Assembly: GCF_026626335.1 (NCBI RefSeq)
Contig: NZ_JAPNTZ010000019.1
Span: 150,987 to 214,986, forward strand
Direction: 5' to 3'
DNA from: Paractinoplanes pyxinae
Lineage (GTDB): Bacteria > Actinomycetota > Actinomycetes > Mycobacteriales > Micromonosporaceae
Length of the DNA: 64,000 bases
Shown here: positions 43,127 to 51,872 of the stretch, one piece after another
Layout: the number at the start of each line of letters is the position of its first letter
Numbering within the stretch: position 1 is the first letter of the stretch
Notes under the pieces: model-generated
Database searches by the model: none
What the model was told of the DNA's origin: nothing
What the model saw: only the letters and a program-made list of their open reading frames with translations
Translations under genes and position numbers: made by a program

Positions 43127-43648
43127 TCAGCTCATGCGGATCTCGACCAGGACGGCCTTGGGGAAGTCGTTGCCCGCGCCGGGGTCGATCGCGACGGGCT
43201 CGTTGGGCTCGACCTCGAACTCTTTGGTCTCGGCGTTGGGGTCGCCGGAGACTTTGGCCTTGACGATCAGGTCTTCGGTGCCGCCGCGCACGCCGAAGGT
43301 GCCGGGGACCTCGAGGGTGAGGAAGCCCTTGGTGCCGATGCTCTTGAAGCAGTAGTAGTAGCCGAACGGCGGCAGGCCGGCGGTGGACTTCTCGACCTGG
43401 ATCAGCCCGACCGGGCATTGCCCGTCGTCGAGGGTGCGCTTGGAGTCGAACAGGATGTGCCCGTCGCCCTTGAACAGTTTCAGGTCGTGCTCGGCCAGGA
43501 TGGCTGCGGCGCCCGGGTGGGTGTAGTCCTCGACCAGCGACGGCGGTGTGTCATCGGCCTGCGCGGCGGTGACGCCCGAGACGGCCACGCCGATACCGCC
43601 GGCGACCGCGAGGACAGCAAGAGCCGAGAGTGCCTTGGCACCCTTCAT
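43127..43648 (-). CDS. small secreted protein upstream of the polymorphic toxin gene
   Basis: 173 residues from ATG 43648 with GGGGGAA ahead; signal peptide ends AAQA. The mature part is beta-rich with two Cys (DDGQCPVGLI, YYYCFKSIGTKGF) and a Pro/Glu-rich end. It lies 95 bases upstream of the toxin gene on the same strand, so the two are probably one operon. Unrecognised family; an export partner or surface factor for the toxin is a guess. Confidence 0.75.
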   Translation of the reverse strand: MKGAKALSALAVLAVAGGIGVAVSGVTAAQADDTPPSLVEDYTHPGAAAILAEHDLKLFKGDGHILFDSKRTLDDGQCPVGLIQVEKSTAGLPPFGYYYCFKSIGTKGFLTLEVPGTFGVRGGTEDLIVKAKVSGDPNAETKEFEVEPNEPVAIDPGAGNDFPKAVLVEIRMS

Positions 43649-43815
43649 GGTGGTTCCCCCGTTGAAGATGTGTGGCTGCCGGTCGGTGACAGGGTCAGCG
43701 GCTGGACCATATCGGCGGTCGCCGATGTTCCGCAAGCCCGCCCCGCCCTTGACGTCGATGAACGCCGATGTTTGACTTTGGGCGTTCATGCTCGTTCGGG
43801 TGACAGGGGCGTGCG

Positions 43816-46740
43816 ATGATGCTGGGTCAGTGGGCGGTCGGGGCCGCGGCGATGCTGGCGCTACTGGCACCCCCCGTCTATCCCCCGATCGGAACGACGA
43901 CTCAGGTGCTCGATCACCGAGCGCTACTGGGCAACACGCCCGAGCCGGAGTGGTACGAGGCCAACATTCCGTTCGTCGACCTGCCCGACGACGAGATCGA
44001 GAAGACGTACTACTACCGGTGGCGCACCTTCAAGGAAGCGCTCAAGTACACCGGGCCCAAGGACGGCTGGATCGTCTCGGAGTTCCTGGGGCCGGTCGGC
44101 TACTCGGCGCCGTTCGGGGGGATCAACGCGGCCGCCGGGCACCACCTCTACGAGGGGCGCTGGCTGCGGGATCGGCGTTACCTCGACGACTATCTGGACT
44201 ACTGGCTCACCGGTTCAGGCTCGGAGGCCAAGCCGGCCACCGAGGACCTGAACAAGAACACCACCGACTGGGCCCACCAGTACTCGTTCTGGGCGGTGGA
44301 CGCGGCGGTGGCGCGGGCCGAGGTCAGCGGGGACTGGCGGTTCCTCACCGAGCGGATGCCGGCGCTCGAGCGGCAGTACGAGGGGTGGAAGCGCACCAAC
44401 TTCGACGCGGCCCGCGGTGTCTACTGGCAGACGCCGGTGTGGGACGCCATGGAGTTCACCGCCAGTTCGTACCAGAGCAGCGACCCCTACCACGGCGGCG
44501 ACGGGTACCGGCCGACGCTGAACGCTTACCAGTACGGCGACGCCCGCGCCCTGGCCCTGCTGAAGCGCAAGGCGGGCGACCCGGCGGCGGCGCGGCGCCT
44601 GGAAGCCGAGGCGGCGCAACTGAAAGCGGCCACCGAACGCGTGCTGTGGGACGGCTCCTTCTACAAGCACGTCATGAAGGATCAGAGCACCCGCATCGCC
44701 GATCGGGAGCTGATGGGGTACGTGCCGTGGTACTTCCACATGCCCTCGGCCTCCTCGGCGAAAGCGTGGGAGCAGCTGACCGATCCGCAGGGCTTCGCGG
44801 CCGCGTACGGGCCGACCACCACCGAGCGCCGCAGCCGGTGGTTCATGCACGAGGCGCTGAACGGCTGCTGCCGGTGGGACGGGCCGAGCTGGCCGTTCGC
44901 CACCAGCCAGACGCTGACGGCACTGGCGAACCAGTTGCTCGACTATCCCGCGCAGTCTTTTGTGGACACCGACGACTACGTTCAACTGCTTCGTTCGTAC
45001 GCGTTGACCCAGCGCAAGAACGGCCAGCCGTACGTGGCCGAGGCGCACCATCCGGACGAGGACCGCTGGATCTACGACGGGCGCGGGCACAGCGAGGACT
45101 ACAACCACTCGACGTTCACCGACCTGGTGCTGTCCGGGCTGCTCGGCATCCGGCCCCAGTCCGACGACACGGTGCGCATCGCGCCTCTCGCGCCGGCGAG
45201 CTGGACGCACTTCGCGGTCGAGAACGTGCCGTACCACGGGCACAACCTGACGGTGGTGTGGGACAAGGACGGCAGCGTCTACGGTCGCGGTTCGGGCATG
45301 CGCGTCTGGATCGACGGGGTGCAGAAGCTTTCCCGTACGACCCTGGGCGACATCCGGTTGCCGGTGCCGCCCGCGGCGCCCCCGGCCGGGCAGCCCGAGC
45401 TGGTGGACGACGCGGCCAACGTACGGGAAACAGGTTTTCCGGCCGCCAGTGCCTCCTACACCTGGTCGGGCGACACCGCGGCCAACGCCATCGACGGGCA
45501 GGACTTCCACCTCGACGTGCCGACGACGCGCTGGACGTCGTACGGGACGCCGAACACGAGCGACTGGCTGGCGGTCGATCTGGGTGCGCCGACAGTGGTT
45601 TCCGACGTGCGCGTCGACTTCTATGACGACGGCGGCGGTGTGCGCACTCCCCCGTCGTACACGCTGCAATTCCAGACACCTGGCGGCGCCTGGCAGGACG
45701 TTCCGGGCCAGCACCGTACGCCCGAAGCGCCGGCCGGTCGGGCCATCAACCGGATCGTGGTGGATCCGCCGCTGACCACCGACCGGCTGCGCGTCGTGGC
45801 GCCGGGATCGTTCGGCATCACGGCGCTGCAGGTGTGGCGGCAGCCGGATCCGCGGCTGAAGGCTTCGTTTTCGGTGCCCTCACTGGCGATCGACGCCGGC
45901 CGGACCGTGACCGTGCAGACCCGGGTGACCGCCGCCCAGCGCACCACCGGCGTGCAGGCGTCGCTGCAGGTGCCGCGCGGCTGGACCGCGACCGCTCGCA
46001 ACGCCGCGCAGGCCTCGGTGCTGAACGCCGGCGCCACCCTGACGACAACGTGGGATGTCACCGTTCCCGCATCGGCCGATCCGGTGGCCGGCCTGCCGAT
46101 CCGGCTGCTGGCCCAGGCGGGCGCGGGGGTGAGCGGCGCCCTGCTGCCGACGCGTTACCAGTTCGACCCGGCCGACTATCCCGTGACGGTGTGGGACGAC
46201 GACTTCTCCACCGACCGGCTCGCCCAGTACCGCGTCGACCATCCGGCGGCCGAACCGTCGCCACAACTGACCGTCGCCGGCGGCACGCTGACGGCCGCGG
46301 CCGGCGCGCGCTCGTTCGCCGTACTGGCCGCGCCCGTCACCACCGGATCGGCGGTCATCGTCGAACCCGCGAAGTTCGCCGGCTCCTCCCCCGAGGACAG
46401 CTTATTCGTCGGCTATTCGGCGGGCGACAGCACGAACGCGCTGGCCTGGTACAACAACCACTTCGGCACGTCCGGGGCCGACGTACGGGTCAACGGCGCC
46501 GCCCAGCCCGACGGCGGCTGCTGCGCCAACGTCAAGTGGCAGGCCGGCGACCGCTTCGCCGTCGTGGCCCGCTCGGGCACGTTGACGACGTGGCACGAAC
46601 ACGCCGGCGCCTGGACGCTGATCCATACCGCGCCGCTGGCCGCGACGACCGGCTCCCCTGCCTTCGGCCTGCGCCTCGATGCGGGCACGCTGGCGATCAG
46701 CCGGTTCACCGTGCTCAGCCGTCCTTCCGCGGTCAACTGA
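43816..46740 (+). CDS. secreted GH63/MGH1-like glycoside hydrolase with F5/8-type lectin and accessory domains
   Basis: 974 residues from tandem ATGs at 43816. Short hydrophobic N-terminus as signal. Residues about 40-510 form an (alpha/alpha)6-barrel typical of MGH1-like/GH63 enzymes (KDGWIVSEFLGPVGYSAPFGGINAAAGHH, RWDGPSWPFATSQTL, HSEDYNHSTFTDLVLSGLLG). Residues about 540-670 are an F5/8-type/CBM32 domain (AIDGQ...TRWTSYGTPNTSDWLAVDLG), 675-775 an NPCBM/NEW3-like Ig domain, and 785-974 a LamG-like domain. Likely acts on extracellular alpha-linked oligosaccharides; specificity unknown. Confidence 0.88.
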   Translation: MMLGQWAVGAAAMLALLAPPVYPPIGTTTQVLDHRALLGNTPEPEWYEANIPFVDLPDDEIEKTYYYRWRTFKEALKYTGPKDGWIVSEFLGPVGYSAPFGGINAAAGHHLYEGRWLRDRRYLDDYLDYWLTGSGSEAKPATEDLNKNTTDWAHQYSFWAVDAAVARAEVSGDWRFLTERMPALERQYEGWKRTNFDAARGVYWQTPVWDAMEFTASSYQSSDPYHGGDGYRPTLNAYQYGDARALALLKRKAGDPAAARRLEAEAAQLKAATERVLWDGSFYKHVMKDQSTRIADRELMGYVPWYFHMPSASSAKAWEQLTDPQGFAAAYGPTTTERRSRWFMHEALNGCCRWDGPSWPFATSQTLTALANQLLDYPAQSFVDTDDYVQLLRSYALTQRKNGQPYVAEAHHPDEDRWIYDGRGHSEDYNHSTFTDLVLSGLLGIRPQSDDTVRIAPLAPASWTHFAVENVPYHGHNLTVVWDKDGSVYGRGSGMRVWIDGVQKLSRTTLGDIRLPVPPAAPPAGQPELVDDAANVRETGFPAASASYTWSGDTAANAIDGQDFHLDVPTTRWTSYGTPNTSDWLAVDLGAPTVVSDVRVDFYDDGGGVRTPPSYTLQFQTPGGAWQDVPGQHRTPEAPAGRAINRIVVDPPLTTDRLRVVAPGSFGITALQVWRQPDPRLKASFSVPSLAIDAGRTVTVQTRVTAAQRTTGVQASLQVPRGWTATARNAAQASVLNAGATLTTTWDVTVPASADPVAGLPIRLLAQAGAGVSGALLPTRYQFDPADYPVTVWDDDFSTDRLAQYRVDHPAAEPSPQLTVAGGTLTAAAGARSFAVLAAPVTTGSAVIVEPAKFAGSSPEDSLFVGYSAGDSTNALAWYNNHFGTSGADVRVNGAAQPDGGCCANVKWQAGDRFAVVARSGTLTTWHEHAGAWTLIHTAPLAATTGSPAFGLRLDAGTLAISRFTVLSRPSAVN

Positions 46741-47743
46741 GCGGGAACACCGACTGCGCCCAGGCCGGCCGCGACGACGGCTGGATCGAGGCCACCCACT
46801 TGACCCACCAGAAGCCCCGTCGGCCGGGGGCGGCGATGCGGGCCGGGTAGCCATGCCCGTACGTCAGGGGGCTGCCGTTGATCGCGGTCACCAGCCAGAC
46901 GTCGTCCAGGGTGCCGGCGCCGAACCAGCGGGCGTAACCGGTGGTGGACCGCACCTCGAGGCTGCGCCAGCCGCCCGCGCGGACACCGGCCGCCTCGAGC
47001 AGGGCGCTCAGGCGCACACCATCCCAGGTCTGCTCGCTGTACCAGCCGCTGGTGCAGTCGAGGACGGCGTCGAACCGCTCGTGCGGCAACGCCAGAAGTG
47101 CGGCCAGGTCGAAGGTGGCGTCCCCCACGCGTACGGACCAATCGGTTTGCCTTATCCGCTGGATGCCGTCGTCGAACCAGGATGTGACCAGTAGCTTCTC
47201 TTGCGGGACGGATCCACTGAAGCGGCGCTCGGTCGCACCCCAGGTGTCCCACGCCGCGGTGGTGACGGCCGCGCCCGCCCCCAGCACCCCGAGCCGCAGC
47301 AACGCCCGCCGATCAACATCGGTCCGCCGCGGCCGCACGTAATGCCCCACGAAGTGCAGAGCCACCGCCAGCAGCGCCCCGATCGCCGCCCCCACATGAA
47401 TCTGCATGAGCGTCAACGGCCCGACCCGCTCGACCCGCCCCGTCGAATGCAGCAGCCCGCTGCCGATGGTCACCAGCACAAACACGAGCAGCGCGAGCGA
47501 CAACGCCTTCTTCCCGCTCCCGCGCCGCTTGTTCCCCAGCCCCCGCCGAATGACGACGTATTTCCACGGCGCCACCAGCAGAATGGCCAGCGCCGCCCCG
47601 GCATGCAGCTGAATCAGGTCAAGCGGCCAGTTCACGCCGATGGTGTTGGCCGCCGTCCCGGTCAGCACTCCAACCGCCACGAGCAGCCCGAGCACGAGGT
47701 CGACGCGCCGCCCACCTTGCCGAGCCCGGAAACTCACCCGCAT
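46733..47743 (-). CDS. membrane-bound sulfite-oxidase-fold molybdopterin oxidoreductase
   Basis: 336 residues. Four TM helices in the first 135 residues carry several His (47, 99, 116, 130, 134) that could bind b-type haem. The C-terminal domain is a sulfite-oxidase Moco fold with the ligand Cys230 in LDCTSGWYSEQTW and RSTTGYARWF, LVTAINGSPLTYGHGYPARI, GFWWVKWVASI. The substrate is unknown; related proteins reduce or oxidise small molecules at the membrane. Overlaps the end of the glycoside hydrolase gene by 8 bases, convergent. Confidence 0.9.
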   Translation of the reverse strand: MRVSFRARQGGRRVDLVLGLLVAVGVLTGTAANTIGVNWPLDLIQLHAGAALAILLVAPWKYVVIRRGLGNKRRGSGKKALSLALLVFVLVTIGSGLLHSTGRVERVGPLTLMQIHVGAAIGALLAVALHFVGHYVRPRRTDVDRRALLRLGVLGAGAAVTTAAWDTWGATERRFSGSVPQEKLLVTSWFDDGIQRIRQTDWSVRVGDATFDLAALLALPHERFDAVLDCTSGWYSEQTWDGVRLSALLEAAGVRAGGWRSLEVRSTTGYARWFGAGTLDDVWLVTAINGSPLTYGHGYPARIAAPGRRGFWWVKWVASIQPSSRPAWAQSVFPLS

Positions 47744-47766
47744 GCCCGAACGCTAGCCGCCTGCGC

Positions 47767-48117
47767 TCACCGCAACCAGACGACACCGTCCGGACCGGGC
47801 AGGCCACCCGCCACCAGCAGCTCGTCGAGCGCCTTGGCGATGCGTTGGAGTCCGGACCCGGTTCGCGGAAATCGCCGCGCGGACACGAAGACGATTCCGT
47901 GGTGTCCGAAGCCCTGCTGAGCCAGGCGAGCGAAGTCGCTGATGTTCTCGATGACCACGCACCGGCTGTTCCGGCCTGCCCAGGCCAAAACATCCTCGTC
48001 AGTCTTGGCAGCAAGACCGACGTCGACCTCCAATACGGCGACTGCGTCGTGGCCGGCGGCTCGCAGCTGTTGTGCGAGCGCCGGCGGATACATCTCGTCG
48101 AGCAGGAGGCCCGTCAA
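47767..48117 (-). CDS. DUF5615 PIN-like toxin
   Basis: 116 residues from a TTG at 48117 that overlaps the antitoxin stop (TTGA); an ATG at 48156 is in frame but would bury deeper in the antitoxin gene. Sequence TGLLLDEMYPPALAQQLRAAGHDAVAVLE, with acidic residues DE, TDEDVLAWA and ENISDF positioned as in PIN-like folds. Probably an RNase toxin, paired with the RHH gene just upstream. Confidence 0.82.
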   Translation of the reverse strand: MTGLLLDEMYPPALAQQLRAAGHDAVAVLEVDVGLAAKTDEDVLAWAGRNSRCVVIENISDFARLAQQGFGHHGIVFVSARRFPRTGSGLQRIAKALDELLVAGGLPGPDGVVWLR

Positions 48118-48563
48118 GGCTTCCGCTTCTCGAGAAGCTTCTGCTGGGCTTCCCACAACTGCTCCTCCCGGTCCGCAACCTCGTTGTTGAGGACTATCCG
48201 TTCATCAATCTCGCCGGGATAAGCCGCGTAGTAACGCAACGCGATGCCGACTTGTGCCGGTGACAGGCCCGTCACCTCGCTGAGCTGACGGAGAAGGGAG
48301 GCGGAGTCGATCTCAGGGTCTTCATCACGGATGGCATTCAACGCCGCGACGACTTCCCATACATCGGGGCCGCCCGAGAGCGCCGCCCTCCGGCCAGTCG
48401 GGCCGGGACGGAAGATGATGCCAGGATGCTCGTGCGCCCTCAGTGCCTCGTCGATGAACATGTTGGCGACCGACGAAGAGGATGAGCCCGGATGTTCCCT
48501 CACATAGCGATCCAACCGGGACAAAACCTCCGCATCGAATCGCACCGAGCGCGGAGCCGTCAT
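48114..48563 (-). CDS. antitoxin: ribbon-helix-helix plus DUF433-like domain
   Basis: 149 residues. N-terminus TAPRSVRFDAEVLSRLDRYV followed by SSSSVANMFIDEALRA is a ribbon-helix-helix DNA-binding unit. The following HPGIIFRPGPTGRRAALSGGPDVWEVVAAL and LSEVTGLSPAQVGIALRYYAAYPGEIDERI matches DUF433-type antitoxins that accompany DUF5615 toxins. Overlap with the toxin gene indicates translational coupling; autoregulation is expected. Confidence 0.85.
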   Translation of the reverse strand: MTAPRSVRFDAEVLSRLDRYVREHPGSSSSSVANMFIDEALRAHEHPGIIFRPGPTGRRAALSGGPDVWEVVAALNAIRDEDPEIDSASLLRQLSEVTGLSPAQVGIALRYYAAYPGEIDERIVLNNEVADREEQLWEAQQKLLEKRKP

Positions 48564-48602
48564 GGCTACATCGTGGTCGTTTGCCGTCGCCCTGTCGCGG
48601 TC

Positions 48603-50102
48603 TTAACCGGCCAGACGAATCGCCGACCACGAGACCGGCGGGAGGGTCAGGCGGAGCGTGTTGTCGGTGAGGGTGGGCTCGGCTGGGCGGGGGACAACCC
48701 GGTCCGGATTTTCCTGGGTGTTGGTGGCTTTTAGGTCGCTGTCGGTGAGGAGCCAGGACTCGGCGACTTGCGTCGAGGCGGGGAGCGGGATTGTCAGGTC
48801 GACTGGGTCGGTTTGGTGGCGGTTGACGGCGAAGACGGTGAGGTCGCCGGTGGCCGGGTCGTGGGTGGCCACGGCGTCGAGCACTGGGACGGCGCCGAAG
48901 CGGGGGGTCTCGTACGCGGGGGACGTGATTTTGACGTCGAGCACGTTGCCCTGGGCCAGGCGGGACGTGAGGGCGAAAGGGTGGAATGTGGTCTGGCGCC
49001 AGGCCGTGCCTGTGGGTTCGGCTCGGATGGGGGCTATGACATTGACCAACTGGGCCTGGCAGGCGGCGGTCACGCGGTCGCTGTGGCGCAGCAGGGAGAT
49101 CAGCAGGCTGCCGACCACCACGGCGTCGGCGACGTTGTAGGAATCCTCGATGACGCGCGGGGCCACCTGCCAGTCGACGGGGGTGGGGCGGGACTGGAAC
49201 TTCGAGAGGTACCAGACGTTCCATTCGTCGAACGAGATGCTGATGCGTTTCTTCGATTTGCGGCGGGCTCCGACGCTGTCCGCGGTGGCCGTCACGCTGT
49301 CAATGAAATGGTCCATGTCGACGGCCGAGGCCAGGAAACTGGCCAGGTCGCCGTCGATCGGCTCGTAGTAGGCGTGGGCGGAAATGGCGTCGACCTCGTC
49401 GTAGGCCAGCTCGAGAACCGTCGCCTCCCAGGCGCCGAACGTGGGCATCGACGAATGCGAGCTGCCGCAGGCGATGAGTTCGAGCGACGGGTCGGCCGAG
49501 CGCAGCGCCCGGGCGGTTTCGGCGGCCAGCCGGCCGTACTCGTGGGCGGTTTTGTGGCCGGTCTGCCACGGGCCGTCCATCTCGTTGCCGAGGCAGAAAG
49601 ACCTTATTCCGTACGGCTTGTCGGCCCCGTGTGAACGCCGGAGCTCCGACAGATGGGTGCCGCTTTCGAACGTCAGGTACTCGTGGACGTCCAACGCCTC
49701 CTGAACGCCTCGGGTGCCCAGATTCAGCGCGTACATGACGTCCAGATTCGCCTTGGTCGCCCACCGCATGAACTCGTCGATGCCGACCTCGTTGGTCTCC
49801 AGGCTGTGCCAGGCCAGATCCCGCCGCACCGGCCGCTGATAGGCCGGCCCGATCCCGTCCTCCCACCGGTACCCGGACACGAAATTGCCGCCCGGATACC
49901 GCACGAGTGAGACACCCATTTCCCGTACGAGATCAAGCACGTCCCGCCGGAAGCCGTCCGCATCGGCGGCCGGGTGCGACGGCTCGTAGATGCCGCCGTA
50001 CACACCTCGCCCCATGTGTTCGACGAAAGAGCCGAAGGTGCGCCGCGACACGGGAGCGACCACCCGTTCCGTGTCGAGGCCGAGCCGGGCGGACAACGTC
50101 AT
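48603..50102 (-). CDS. abfA: GH51 alpha-L-arabinofuranosidase
   Basis: 499 residues from ATG 50102, overlapping the permease stop as ATGA. Intracellular GH51: SFVEHMGRGVYGGIYEP, RYPGGNFVSGYRWEDGIGP, acid/base Glu174 in CLGNEMDGPWQ and nucleophile Glu293 in ISFDEWNVWY. It releases arabinose from imported arabino-oligosaccharides. It is the last gene of the operon binding protein - permease - permease - GH51, which makes arabino- or arabinoxylo-oligosaccharides the likely transport substrate. Confidence 0.95.
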   Translation of the reverse strand: MTLSARLGLDTERVVAPVSRRTFGSFVEHMGRGVYGGIYEPSHPAADADGFRRDVLDLVREMGVSLVRYPGGNFVSGYRWEDGIGPAYQRPVRRDLAWHSLETNEVGIDEFMRWATKANLDVMYALNLGTRGVQEALDVHEYLTFESGTHLSELRRSHGADKPYGIRSFCLGNEMDGPWQTGHKTAHEYGRLAAETARALRSADPSLELIACGSSHSSMPTFGAWEATVLELAYDEVDAISAHAYYEPIDGDLASFLASAVDMDHFIDSVTATADSVGARRKSKKRISISFDEWNVWYLSKFQSRPTPVDWQVAPRVIEDSYNVADAVVVGSLLISLLRHSDRVTAACQAQLVNVIAPIRAEPTGTAWRQTTFHPFALTSRLAQGNVLDVKITSPAYETPRFGAVPVLDAVATHDPATGDLTVFAVNRHQTDPVDLTIPLPASTQVAESWLLTDSDLKATNTQENPDRVVPRPAEPTLTDNTLRLTLPPVSWSAIRLAG

Positions 50103-50944
50103 TTGAGACTCCCAACGGCCAGCCCGCCCTGCCAGTACTTCTGCAGCGTCAGGAAGGCGACGACGAGCGGGACGATCGAGACGAGCGAGCCCACGATGAT
50201 GAGGTTCCACAGCGATTGGCCGCCGGCGTTGTTGGAGCTGGCCAATTGCGTCCACAATCCGATGCCGACGGGCAGCGGGAACAGTTTCGAGCTCGACAGC
50301 ATGGTCAGCGGCAGGAAGAAGTTGTTCCACGTCGACACGACCGACAACAGCAGCACGGTGATCACCCCGGGCCGCATGAGGGGCAGGGCCACGCGTACGA
50401 AGGTCCGCAGCTCACCGGCCCCGTCGATGCGCGCCGCGTCGAGCAGTTCGTCGGGCACCGAGGCGGCCGCGTAGACCCGCATCAGATAGACCGCGAACGG
50501 GCTCAGCAGCGACGGCAGGATCACCGCCCAAATGGTGTCGGTCAGCCCCACATTCGACATCAGGACGAACGTCGGGATCACCAGCGCCGTCAACGGCACC
50601 ATCACCGAGCCCAGCACGAGCGCGAAGACCGCGTTCCGTCCGCGGAAGGTGAACTTGGCGAACCCGTACCCGGCCAGCACCGAGATGACCGTGCACCCGA
50701 CCCCGCCCGCGAACGCGTACAACACCGAATTGCCGAGCCAGCGCACGAACTCGCCGTTGTTGAAAGTGAACAGGTCGCCCAGATTTTCGAACAGGTGGAA
50801 GCCGTTGAACCACAACGCCCCCGAGCCCGAGAACAGCCCTTCGGCATTCTTCGTGCTGGCCACCAGCAGCCACCACACCGGCACCAGGAAATAGCAGCAC
50901 AGCGCGAGGAGCAACAGTTTCGCCCCGACGTGTCGAGGTCTCAT
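50099..50944 (-). CDS. sugar ABC transporter permease (MalG type)
   Basis: 281 residues from ATG 50944, overlapping the upstream permease stop. Six TM helices and the EAA loop DELLDAARIDGAGELRTFVRVALPLMRPG, which contacts the ATPase. CUT1 family; no ATPase gene is present here, so a shared MsiK-like ATPase encoded elsewhere is likely. Confidence 0.94.
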   Translation of the reverse strand: MRPRHVGAKLLLLALCCYFLVPVWWLLVASTKNAEGLFSGSGALWFNGFHLFENLGDLFTFNNGEFVRWLGNSVLYAFAGGVGCTVISVLAGYGFAKFTFRGRNAVFALVLGSVMVPLTALVIPTFVLMSNVGLTDTIWAVILPSLLSPFAVYLMRVYAAASVPDELLDAARIDGAGELRTFVRVALPLMRPGVITVLLLSVVSTWNNFFLPLTMLSSSKLFPLPVGIGLWTQLASSNNAGGQSLWNLIIVGSLVSIVPLVVAFLTLQKYWQGGLAVGSLK

Positions 50945-51870
50945 GTGAAGATGCTCCCCCGCTTGCGGGTGGCGACCATGAAGATGGCGACGGCCAGGAA
51001 CACCACGAAGCCGAGCGAGAACGAGATGGCCGACGCGTAATTGAACTGGGCGTAGCGGAAGGCCAGGTTGAACGCGTAGATGTTGGGCGTGAAGTCCGGC
51101 GTGACCGAGCCGTTGGCGATCGGCCCGAGGATCTGCGGCTCGGTGAAGAACTGCAGCGTGCCGATCAGCGAAAAGATGAGGATCAGCACGAGCGCCGACG
51201 ACACCATCGGCACCTTGATGCGGAAGGCGATCTGCCGGCCGCTCGCGCCGTCGATCCGGGCCGCCTCGTAGATGGACGAGTCGATGCTGCGCAACGCGGC
51301 ATAGATGATGATCATGTAGTAGCCCGACCATTGCCAGGTCACCACATTGAGCAGCCCGTAGAAGATGTTGCCCTGGCTGAGCAGGAACGGCGCCCGTACG
51401 TCGAAAGCGGTCGCGATCTGCTCGACCGGCCCGAAACTCGCGCTGTACAGAAAGCCCCACATCAGCGCACCCAGAACGACCGGAACGGCGTACGGAAGGA
51501 AAATGACCAGCCGCGAGAAACGGGCCAGCCGCCCGGTCACCTCGTCGAGCACCAGCGCCGCCACCAGCGCCACCACGATCTGCAGCGGAATGACGACGAG
51601 GCTGAACTTCAGGACGAACCACAGGCCTTTACGGAACGACGGGTCGCCGAAAGCGCGGGTGTAGTTGTCGAACCCGGCGAACGTGGTTCCGGTCGCCAGG
51701 CCCTTCGTCCACAGGCTCAGGTAGCCGGCGTAGATCAGCGGCGCGAGCAGGAACGCCGCGAACACGATCAGGAACGGCAGGATGAAGAGCCAACCAGTTG
51801 GTCGGGTGGCGCGGCGGCGGCGCGTCCGCACCGTCGTCGCGGACGGCGCTTCCCGGAGTGTGTCGATCAT
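50941..51870 (-). CDS. sugar ABC transporter permease (MalF type)
   Basis: 309 residues from ATG 51870, two bases after the binding-protein stop. Basic N-terminus (RTRRRRATRPTGW), six or so TM helices and the EAA loop SIYEAARIDGASGRQIAFRIKVPMVSS. Partner of the MalG-type permease. Confidence 0.94.
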   Translation of the reverse strand: MIDTLREAPSATTVRTRRRRATRPTGWLFILPFLIVFAAFLLAPLIYAGYLSLWTKGLATGTTFAGFDNYTRAFGDPSFRKGLWFVLKFSLVVIPLQIVVALVAALVLDEVTGRLARFSRLVIFLPYAVPVVLGALMWGFLYSASFGPVEQIATAFDVRAPFLLSQGNIFYGLLNVVTWQWSGYYMIIIYAALRSIDSSIYEAARIDGASGRQIAFRIKVPMVSSALVLILIFSLIGTLQFFTEPQILGPIANGSVTPDFTPNIYAFNLAFRYAQFNYASAISFSLGFVVFLAVAIFMVATRKRGSIFT

Positions 51871-51872
51871 GA

